Shown here: positions 1-5,099 of the stretch, one piece after another
Layout of the letters: each line of letters opens with the position of its first letter
How positions within the stretch are numbered: the first letter of the stretch is position 1
DNA from: Syntrophomonas sp. UBA1376
GTDB taxonomy: Bacteria; Bacillota; Syntrophomonadia; Syntrophomonadales; Syntrophomonadaceae
Length of the DNA stretch: 5,367 nt
Assembly (NCBI GenBank): GCA_002305535.1
Contig: DBRE01000068.1
Location: forward strand, 20,460-25,826
Direction of reading: 5' to 3'
The notes under the pieces: model-generated
Told to the model about the DNA's origin: nothing
The model's database searches: none
What the model saw: only the letters and a program-made list of their open reading frames with translations
Program-made: the position numbers and the translations under genes

Positions 1-200
1 AGATACATATCGGACTCTTCAATGCGTACGAAACCTTCAATAGAAGATCCGTCAAACATCAATTCACCATCCAGTGCCTTTTCCAGTTGATCGACAGTAA
101 TAGATATACTCTTCATTACTCCCAGGATGTCAGTAAACTGCAATCTAATAAATTCTATCTCTTGCTCAGCCGCTACGCGCAAAATGGATGCTTTATCCAC
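1..200 (-). CDS. glnA: Glutamine synthetase, type I (GSI-alpha like), N-terminal part only
   Basis: The first 66 codons of a type I glutamine synthetase are visible; the gene runs off the left edge. The enzyme is a cytoplasmic dodecamer that makes glutamine from glutamate, ammonia and ATP. The visible part is the N-terminal beta-grasp domain, with IRLQFTDILG at about residues 18-27 and FDGSSIEGFVRIEESDM at about 49-65. Arg59 aligns with Arg62 of B. subtilis GlnA, known for its role in glutamine feedback inhibition, and the SSIEGFVR form fits the non-adenylylated GSI-alpha class. The start is a GTG at 200-198 behind a GGAGGG ribosome binding site about 6 nt upstream; the ATG that overlaps this site meets TAA after two codons. 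No glnR precedes it, unlike in Bacillus. A 70-nt AT-rich gap separates it from the DUF456 gene. I saw no convincing GlnR box (TGTNAN7TNACA) and no convincing -35/-10 pair there, so its promoter is undecided and read-through from upstream is possible. Confidence 0.95.
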   Translation of the reverse strand, partial: MDKASILRVAAEQEIEFIRLQFTDILGVMKSISITVDQLEKALDGELMFDGSSIEGFVRIEESDMY

Positions 201-270
201 AATTATCCCTCCATATATACTTGGCTGTTTTTAATTGCCTTAGATTAACACATAATAGCTAGTCCCGCAA

Positions 271-750
271 TTAGAACACTTTGATGATAAATGAAATGAT
301 CATACCCACAGCAATAAGCAAATTCACAACAATTCCTGAAAACAGGCCTATCAAGGCTCCCGCCGAGGCCCTGATGGCCTGGTCGGAGTTCTTCTGAGTA
401 AAGTATTCGCCAATAAAAGCCCCCAGCAGAGGCCCAATTATTATTCCCAGGGGAGGTAACAGGATCAAACCAAAGAACAAACCCAAAATAGCTCCTACAC
501 TGCCCCATTTACTGGCGCCAAAGTGACGAGTTCCCCAAACTGTTGATAAGTAGCTAAACAACATGGACAAGGCGGTTATTATTCCTAAGATTATCAAGTA
601 TCCCGAAGTAATCGCTGTGAAACCTTCATACCAACCGTAAAATAAGGCCGCTATAAAAATGAAGGGTATCCCAGGCAGAACCGGCAAAATGGTTCCCGCC
701 GCACCGATCAACATGGCCACGATGACCAATATCAATACTATATTACTCAT
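271..750 (-). CDS. DUF456 family integral membrane protein
   Basis: A 159-residue, very hydrophobic protein with about four to five membrane segments: roughly residues 4-40, 49-72, 84-112 and 130-158. The N-terminal signature GTILPVLPGIPFIF, followed by ALFYGWYEGF, is typical of the DUF456 family (Pfam PF04306), as is the glycine-rich middle segment GPLLGAFIGEYF. Family members are small membrane proteins of unknown function; B. subtilis YqgC belongs here, as far as I recall. The start chosen is ATG at 750-748. It has a strong AAGGAG site 7 nt upstream and overlaps the ynbB stop codon by one base (TGATG), so translation is probably coupled to ynbB. A GTG one codon earlier is possible but less well spaced. 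It occupies the position held by glnR in Bacillus, between ynbB and glnA, but has no resemblance to a MerR-type regulator. Any link to ammonium or glutamine handling would be only a guess from position. Confidence 0.88.
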   Translation of the reverse strand: MSNIVLILVIVAMLIGAAGTILPVLPGIPFIFIAALFYGWYEGFTAITSGYLIILGIITALSMLFSYLSTVWGTRHFGASKWGSVGAILGLFFGLILLPPLGIIIGPLLGAFIGEYFTQKNSDQAIRASAGALIGLFSGIVVNLLIAVGMIISFIIKVF

Positions 751-1991
751 CACCGTTCTCCTTTTTGAATTATTAACTCCTCCAGCAAACGCCCTATCAC
801 ATAGCGGGTATGTTCATAAGTAAGCCCCCCCTGCATAAAAGCAGTATAAGGAGTTCTCAAGGGGGCATCACAGGACAGTTCGATGGACGATCCCTGAACA
901 AAAGTTCCTGCTGCCATAATGATCTGATCCGCATAACCAGGCATATCTGCAAATTCAAGCCGCACATCACTGTCTATCGGTGATGATTCCTGAACGATCT
1001 GGCAGAATCTTTTGATCTGCTGGGGATTATTGAGAATAATAGCCTGGACAATATCCGATCGTTTTTCATGCCAGCGCGGGCTCACGGTCAACCCCACTCG
1101 TTCGAAAACAGCTGCTGCCAGTACAGCACCCTTAAGAGCCTGCAAAACAATATGCGGAGCCAGAAACAGACCCTGATATAGAAGGCGGTTCTGTCCCAGG
1201 CTAGCCCCCAACTCCTTCCCTAACCCAGGAGCAGTTAGATAATCGGCGATCTGATCCACCAAATCAGTCCGGCCAACTATATATCCTCCTGATACTGCCA
1301 ATCCGCCACCCGGATTTTTAATAAGTGAACCCGCCATCAAATCAACCCCATAATCGGTGGGCTCTGAGGTATTAACAAATTCGCCATAACAATTATCCAC
1401 CATAATTATGGTGTGGGGATTACGGGCACGAACCATATCTACCATTTGCTTGATGGTATCCAAGTCCACTGCTGGACGGAGACTGTATCCACGCGACCTT
1501 TGGATCAATACCATACGGGTCTGCTCAGTTATGTAATCAGGCAGTGCGGCCAAATCAGCTTTCAACTCGGAAGTGAGCGGTATCTCCTGATAGTTGATAC
1601 CACGATCCACCAGACTGTGGGGTAGATGTTTTTCATAACCGATCACTCTCTTAAGAGTATCATAAGGAGGCCCTGCTAGAGATATCAACTGGTCGGCTGG
1701 CCTGAGCAAGGCAAACAAACAAGCTGATATAGCATGGGTTCCCGACACAATTTGCGAACGCACCAGGGCACTGGGCGTCGAAAAAACATCAGCATAAATG
1801 TCTTCCAGAGTATCTCGTCCCACATCTCCATAGCCGTAACCAGAAGATGATTGAAAGTGTGACTCGCGAACTCTATGATGCTGAAATGCTCGCAATATCC
1901 TAGTCTGGTTAGTATAGGCAGTATCTTCGAGCTGATCAAAAGTATCCCGTAGATCCTGTTCTACATCTCTTATCAATTTGGAAGTTTGCAT
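750..1991 (-). CDS. ynbB: PLP-dependent methionine gamma-lyase family protein (YnbB / 'aluminum resistance' family)
   Basis: A 413-residue fold-type I PLP enzyme of the YnbB family (Pfam PF06838). Members are annotated as methionine gamma-lyase-like or 'aluminum resistance' proteins, but their substrate is not established. Family signatures are clear: SSGYGYGDVGRDTLEDIYADVF near residues 48-70, SGTHAIS near 83-89, MVDNCYGEF near 197-205 (the Asp should contact the pyridine nitrogen), and GSLIKNPGGGLAVSGGYIVGR near 221-241. Lys225 of that last motif is the likely Schiff-base lysine. Length is normal for the family. ATG at 1991-1989 is preferred because an AAGGTGG site lies 8 nt upstream; the GTG at 2003, four codons earlier, has its purine run too close. 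It begins 22 nt after the spoVK stop and ends overlapping the DUF456 start. spoVK-ynbB order matches Bacillus, except that ynbA (hflX) is not between them. With so small a gap it is probably co-transcribed with spoVK. Confidence 0.92.
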   Translation of the reverse strand: MQTSKLIRDVEQDLRDTFDQLEDTAYTNQTRILRAFQHHRVRESHFQSSSGYGYGDVGRDTLEDIYADVFSTPSALVRSQIVSGTHAISACLFALLRPADQLISLAGPPYDTLKRVIGYEKHLPHSLVDRGINYQEIPLTSELKADLAALPDYITEQTRMVLIQRSRGYSLRPAVDLDTIKQMVDMVRARNPHTIIMVDNCYGEFVNTSEPTDYGVDLMAGSLIKNPGGGLAVSGGYIVGRTDLVDQIADYLTAPGLGKELGASLGQNRLLYQGLFLAPHIVLQALKGAVLAAAVFERVGLTVSPRWHEKRSDIVQAIILNNPQQIKRFCQIVQESSPIDSDVRLEFADMPGYADQIIMAAGTFVQGSSIELSCDAPLRTPYTAFMQGGLTYEHTRYVIGRLLEELIIQKGER

Positions 1992-2013
1992 TAGTGGTTC
2001 CACCTTCCCTGTA

Positions 2014-2901
2014 TCAACGATTTATGTTTTCTGGATCGGGTAGATCAAATTCTTCAATAGTCATAAGTTCCTTGCGCCGCAGAGGTTCCCGATCAACTAT
2101 ACGCAGAGCCTGCAAGCGAATAGACTTTTCAACCAGATTCCGCACATAGCGGGCATTGCCGCTGTGAGGATGGCGCTGACGAACAAATTCCTGTAAATGG
2201 TTTTTAAGCTTCCAACGGCAGCCATTAGTTAATTCATAATCACGCTCTTGGTACATTTGTATGGCAATAGACAACAGTTCATCCGCATTATAATCTGCGA
2301 AATCAATGTGAATCGGAAACCGAGATCGCAAACCAGGATTGGAGCGTAAAAAACGTTCCATTTCGTAAGAATAACCTGCCAAGATAACCACAAAATTATC
2401 GCGGTTATCTTCCATGGCTTTAACTAATGTTGCCACAGCCTCCTGTCCGAAGTCCTTTTCCCCACCCTGAGATAGAGTATAGGCCTCGTCAATAAACATA
2501 ATCCCTCCCAGAGATTTTTTCAACAATTCCCGGGTTTTTTGCGCAGTATGTCCAATATACTCCCCAACCAGATCTGCTCGTTCTACTTCCAACAGTTGAC
2601 CTTTGCTGAGCACTCCGATATCACGAAAAATCCGCCCCAGGATGCGGGCAACGGTGGTTTTGCCAGTGCCAGGATTGCCTTTGAATACCATATGCAATGC
2701 ATTGGGGCAGGCTTTGAGTTGCATTTGGCTGCGACGGGATTGAATAAGAGAAAAGGCGGTCACCTCTGCCAGAATTCTCTTAACATCCTTTAAGCCGATT
2801 AAATTCTCAAGTTCCTTAAAGGCATCGGTCTTAGGAAATGTATTGGATGCCGCTTCACTATCCTGTGGGTTATTGACATTATAACGCATAGATATTTCCA
2901 A
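2014..2901 (-). CDS. spoVK: Stage V sporulation protein K-type AAA+ ATPase (CbxX/CfqX family)
   Basis: A AAA+ ATPase closely resembling B. subtilis SpoVK, a mother-cell protein needed for late spore maturation; its substrate is not known. From the chosen start it has 295 residues. A short variable N-terminus leads into LENLIGLKDVKRIL (about 31-44), Walker A GNPGTGKT (75-82), the family block ERADLVGEYIGHTAQKTR (about 107-124), Walker B IMFIDE (134-139), sensor 1 FVVILAGY (about 170-177) and the arginine-finger box NPGLRSRF (188-195). The AAA+ lid follows (SGNARYVRNLVEKS). An open frame continues upstream to a GTG at 3015, but it would translate a terminator hairpin and a promoter, so it is rejected. 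TTG at 2901-2899 has a GTGGTGATC site matching the 16S tail, with 8 nt after its GTGG. ATG at 2889, four codons later, has only a weak GGA. Its own sigma-K-like promoter and a site-masking hairpin lie just upstream. ynbB follows after 22 nt. Confidence 0.92.
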   Translation of the reverse strand: MEISMRYNVNNPQDSEAASNTFPKTDAFKELENLIGLKDVKRILAEVTAFSLIQSRRSQMQLKACPNALHMVFKGNPGTGKTTVARILGRIFRDIGVLSKGQLLEVERADLVGEYIGHTAQKTRELLKKSLGGIMFIDEAYTLSQGGEKDFGQEAVATLVKAMEDNRDNFVVILAGYSYEMERFLRSNPGLRSRFPIHIDFADYNADELLSIAIQMYQERDYELTNGCRWKLKNHLQEFVRQRHPHSGNARYVRNLVEKSIRLQALRIVDREPLRRKELMTIEEFDLPDPENINR

Positions 2902-2905
2902 TTTG

Positions 2906-2961
2906 ATCACCACTTGCTTAAAGTCTAGGTTAATATATGCCAAATAGACAGAAGTGGTGAT
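2906..2961 (-). promoter_or_regulatory. Perfect 10-bp inverted repeat in the spoVK leader that can mask the ribosome binding site
   Basis: Read on the minus strand, ATCACCACTT (2961-2952) and AAGTGGTGAT (2915-2906) are perfectly complementary and 36 nt apart. The 3' arm holds the spoVK ribosome binding site (GTGGTGAT). The 5' arm, ATCACC, resembles the anti-Shine-Dalgarno end of 16S rRNA. A nested stem, GTCTA (2949-2945) with TAGAC (2927-2923) plus a GG/CC pair, would stabilise the fold. The promoter-like -10 element lies in the loop. As DNA, the arms could instead be a pair of operator half-sites about 46 bp apart, one over the -35 and one just after the start point. Confidence 0.7.
2931..2958 (-). 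promoter_or_regulatory. Putative sigma-K-type promoter for spoVK
   Basis: On the minus strand, AC at 2958-2957 is followed after 17 nt by CATATATTA at 2939-2931. This fits the classical B. subtilis sigma-K pattern AC-N16/17-CATANNNTA exactly. The -10 also differs by only one base from the sigma-E form CATACANT, but no ATA is present at the sigma-E -35 spacing. The predicted transcript would begin near 2924, about 23 nt before the TTG start. As I recall, B. subtilis spoVK (spoVJ) has two successive mother-cell promoters, which fits. The consensus is short, so a chance match is possible. Confidence 0.5.
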
Positions 2962-2980
2962 ACTCGATAAGTATAAGCAA

Positions 2981-3008
2981 ATAAAAATCCGCTCCGAGGC
3001 AAGCGGAT
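2981..3008 (-). terminator. Second intrinsic terminator downstream of hfq
   Basis: On the minus strand, ATCCGCTT (3008-3001) pairs with GAGCGGAT (2994-2987): seven perfect pairs plus one T-G wobble, with a 6-nt loop. A run of TTTTT, A, TTT follows at once (from 2987 down). No T-run follows the stem on the plus strand, so it acts in the hfq direction. It isolates spoVK from the hfq transcript. Confidence 0.88.
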
Positions 3009-3018
3009 AAATCACATA

Positions 3019-3050
3019 TAAAAAGAATAAAACCCGGTTGCCCGGGTTCT
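3019..3050 (-). terminator. First intrinsic terminator of the mutL-miaA-hfq operon, overlapping the hfq stop codon
   Basis: On the minus strand, AGAACCCGG (3050-3042) pairs with CCGGGTTTT (3037-3029): nine pairs including one G-T wobble, closed by a GCAA (GNRA) tetraloop. A T-rich tract (TTTTATTCTTTTTA) forms and follows the 3' arm. The stem begins at the second base of the TAG stop of hfq, so a ribosome at the stop codon would cover its 5' arm. Confidence 0.88.
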
Positions 3051-3297
3051 AATCGTCCTCAGTCTTGGAGTCCAGATTTAGACCAGCAATAGGTCTGAGC
3101 GGTGCCACTGTGGAAATAGCATGCTTATAAACCAGTTGTTGCTTTTGTTCCAATTCTACCACCACTGTAAAGTTGTCAAATCCCTTCACTAACCCCTTTA
3201 TTTGAAATCCGTTGACCAGGTAAATGGTTACCGGTACTTTGTCTTTCCTAACTTGGTTCAAGAATGCATCCTGAAGATTGATATGACCCTTACTCAT
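3049..3297 (-). CDS. hfq: RNA chaperone Hfq
   Basis: An 82-residue Sm-like protein that forms a hexameric ring and binds small RNAs and A-rich mRNA. The Sm1 motif covers about residues 8-45: NLQDAFLNQVRK, then VTIYLVNGFQIKGLVKGFDNFTVVVE. Sm2 is the hallmark YKHAIST at about 57-63. Gln9 and the KGFDNF box correspond to U-binding positions of the proximal face, and the rim patch is RKDK rather than the RRER of E. coli, as is common in Gram-positives. A short acidic tail (DSKTEDD) brings the length slightly above the 73 residues of B. subtilis Hfq. The start is ATG at 3297-3295; no other in-frame start lies between it and an in-frame TAA upstream. Its ribosome binding site is only a moderate GGGG 10 nt away. 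It begins 45 nt after the miaA stop, the usual miaA-hfq pairing, and is followed directly by two terminators. Confidence 0.97.
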   Translation of the reverse strand: MSKGHINLQDAFLNQVRKDKVPVTIYLVNGFQIKGLVKGFDNFTVVVELEQKQQLVYKHAISTVAPLRPIAGLNLDSKTEDD

Positions 3298-3342
3298 TAA
3301 GGCTTTGCCCCCATTTCCATTGCTTTGTTCATATTACAAATT

Positions 3343-4272
3343 CTACATCTGCGATAATAGTCCTTCCATATGGCTAGATATTTTTTCAGCCAAATCCTGC
3401 TCTGAGTACTGCGCAACGTCGAACCAGACGATCCTTTGGTCGCGTTTAAACCAAGTATACTGACGCTTTGCATAGTTTCGGGTTTCCTTCTTAATTGCAT
3501 TGACCATTTCCGAATAAGTGAATAAACCCTCCAGGTAGTACAATACCTGCTTGTAGCCCAAAGCCTGCATGGCATTGTTATGCAGACCGTAACCCCGCCG
3601 GTGAAATCCTTCTACTTCCTCGATCAAACCAGCTTTTAACATGGTATCTACTCGATCATTGATGCGCTGATAAAGAGTTTCTCTCGTTAAGTAAAGTCCT
3701 ACCGCGGCGAGATTGTAAGTATCGGGTTGGCGCTTCTGCTGCTGGGAGAAGGGTTTACCAGTCAATTCATATACCTCGAGGGCACGAACGATGCGTTTTT
3801 CATCCTGGGGACTAATCCGCTGGGCATAATCGCGATCGATCTTTTCCAAGCGTAGGTATAAGTCAGTTAACCCCTTTTGGCTGGCTTCCTGTTGAAGACG
3901 CTGTCGAACTTCCGCACGAGTGTCCATAGGGAAAAAGCTATAATTGTCAACTACGCTCTGATAATAAAGACCGGTGCCGCCCACTAGCAAAGGAATTTTT
4001 CCCCGTTGGTTGATTACAGCGATCAATTCCTGGGCTTGTGATTGGTATTCAGCCACCGTAAAATCATGATCCACCTCGGTAATATCCAGGAGATGATGAG
4101 GAACGGCAGATCGTTCCTGCCAATTGGCTTTGGCTGTACCAATATCCATACCTCGGTAGACCTGCATGGAGTCACAGGAGATTATCTCACCATTTAAACG
4201 TTTAGCTATCTGGATGGCTAACCCTGTTTTCCCCACTGCCGTGGGCCCCACTAGAGCTGCCAGCTTTAGCAC
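3343..4272 (-). CDS. miaA: tRNA dimethylallyltransferase MiaA
   Basis: MiaA transfers a dimethylallyl group from DMAPP to N6 of A37 in tRNAs that read UNN codons, in the cytoplasm. The protein is 309 residues, normal for the family. Visible motifs are the P-loop GPTAVGKT (9-16), ISCDSMQVYRGMDIGTAK (31-48, with the catalytic-site Asp34), LLVGGTGLYYQ, the RISPQDEKRIVRALEVYELTGKP segment of the tRNA-binding region, QALGYKQVL, and the C-terminal NYAKRQYTWFKRD. GTG at 4272-4270 is chosen because GAGGTGAT, an 8-nt match to the 16S tail, lies upstream with 8 nt after its GAGG. The ATG at 4278 and GTG at 4281 overlap or abut that site and are too close to use it. The methyltransferase gene ends 28 nt upstream and hfq begins 45 nt downstream, so all three are probably co-transcribed. 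Confidence 0.96.
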   Translation of the reverse strand: MLKLAALVGPTAVGKTGLAIQIAKRLNGEIISCDSMQVYRGMDIGTAKANWQERSAVPHHLLDITEVDHDFTVAEYQSQAQELIAVINQRGKIPLLVGGTGLYYQSVVDNYSFFPMDTRAEVRQRLQQEASQKGLTDLYLRLEKIDRDYAQRISPQDEKRIVRALEVYELTGKPFSQQQKRQPDTYNLAAVGLYLTRETLYQRINDRVDTMLKAGLIEEVEGFHRRGYGLHNNAMQALGYKQVLYYLEGLFTYSEMVNAIKKETRNYAKRQYTWFKRDQRIVWFDVAQYSEQDLAEKISSHMEGLLSQM

Positions 4273-4300
4273 AGGCATCACCTCATTTATGTTTAGGTGC

Positions 4301-5077
4301 TCAACTTATGTTTATAACTCCATAAGCCAGCTTGTGGCCAGCGGTGGAAAGTATCGTTTCAATACCCAGTCGTCTAAATTCTTCCCCATCACTTCTTTCT
4401 TTAACAACTACCCGGGTACGAGCTACTCGACAGGCCTCCTCAATTGTGTCCAATGATAACGGACGAGGATCGGCCAAATTACGCAGGGGTGAAAGCGGTT
4501 GGCTGCTCATCAGTGGTTGACGAAACATGGGATCAAAATAAACCACATCAAATGAGTTGCTAGCCTGTTGAGCCAGGAATTGGTTATGGTCAGCATTAAT
4601 CACCTCAATGCGCTGGATGGGTTCCGTGAGCCAAGAAATATCACTGGTAAAACAGCGCATTCCCCATTTAATAATAGCGGCCACTACTGGAGACGATTCT
4701 AGACCCACTACCTTGTCATTAGTAAAAAAGGACGCCACCACTGCATCAGCACCCAATCCCAGAGTGCAATCAAGGAAAGAATCCCCTTTCTGCAAACCAC
4801 AAGCTTTTATCATGGGGTCATCCTGGTTACTCTTGCGATAGGCACCAATGCGTATCTTAGCCATACTGGGGTGAAAAAAGAATTGCTCACCACCAAAATG
4901 CAAGACCGGTCCGTTGTCCTTCCAGACCACCACTCCATCAGCATGGTATTCCTGCATAAGTCGAGGCAGGCTTTTTCCGGAACGTGGCACATACGGCAGT
5001 CCTATATCCGCCAAGAACTCTTCTAACTCTGTCGAGCACGATTCGGCTGACAGTGGGCTGGTAACTATTAATTTCAA
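4301..5077 (-). CDS. RsmJ-like class I SAM-dependent methyltransferase
   Basis: A Rossmann-fold methyltransferase resembling the RsmJ/YhiQ family (Pfam PF04445). E. coli RsmJ makes m2G1516 in 16S rRNA; the target of the Gram-positive members is not known to me. Counting from TTG 5077 (258 residues, close to the 250 of E. coli RsmJ), one sees FFFHPSMAKIRI near 66-77, motif I LDCTLGLGADA near 102-112, the acidic loop VVGLESSP near 123-130, the diagnostic VVYFDPMF near 178-185 and RVVVKE near 222-227. The start is uncertain. TTG 5077 gives MKLIVTSP, the N-terminus I expect for this family, with an AGGCGG site 12 nt upstream and no overlap with mutL. TTG 5086 sits only 3 nt from that site. ATG 5131 and TTG 5140 overlap the end of mutL by 32-41 nt and lack a good ribosome binding site. 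It lies between mutL and miaA, in keeping with an RNA-modification role. Confidence 0.85.
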   Translation of the reverse strand: MKLIVTSPLSAESCSTELEEFLADIGLPYVPRSGKSLPRLMQEYHADGVVVWKDNGPVLHFGGEQFFFHPSMAKIRIGAYRKSNQDDPMIKACGLQKGDSFLDCTLGLGADAVVASFFTNDKVVGLESSPVVAAIIKWGMRCFTSDISWLTEPIQRIEVINADHNQFLAQQASNSFDVVYFDPMFRQPLMSSQPLSPLRNLADPRPLSLDTIEEACRVARTRVVVKERSDGEEFRRLGIETILSTAGHKLAYGVINIS

Positions 5078-5099
5078 ATCGGTCAATCCCCGCCTTTGC

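Noticed and set aside
201..270. GlnR operator upstream of glnA (TGTTA near 250-246 with AAACA further on)
   Set aside because: Spacing and sequence do not fit TGTNAN7TNACA.
245..508. Minus-strand open frame of 87 codons overlapping the DUF456 gene
   Set aside because: Out-of-frame shadow of DUF456 with no family resemblance; it ends in the glnA leader.
1413..1625. Plus-strand open frames within ynbB, spoVK, miaA and the methyltransferase
   Set aside because: All lie antisense to conserved coding sequence, are short, and have no recognisable domains or clear ribosome binding sites.
2966..2980. TATACT (2975-2970) as a vegetative -10 upstream of the inverted repeat
   Set aside because: The string fits a -10 but no -35 is present at 16-18 nt, since that position lies within the terminator stem. 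It remains a weak candidate source of a long leader RNA.
2902..3015. Possible N-terminal extension of the SpoVK protein starting at GTG 3015
   Set aside because: It would translate a clear intrinsic terminator, a promoter-like element and the leader inverted repeat, and the downstream TTG has a well-placed ribosome binding site.
3298..3330. A mini open frame of 11 codons (MNKAMEMGAKP) whose TAA overlaps the hfq ATG
   Set aside because: It has no ribosome binding site and nothing supports its translation; the TAATG overlap could be chance. It might be reconsidered if conserved in relatives.
3297..3575. Minus-strand open frame of 92 codons across the end of miaA
   Set aside because: Frame-shifted shadow of the conserved MiaA C-terminus, which is intact in its own frame.
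4287..4314. Direct repeat TTATGTTTA (plus strand) at 4287-4295 and 4306-4314, around the methyltransferase stop
   Set aside because: Only 9 bp, AT-rich and two copies; likely chance, with no link to a promoter or terminator.
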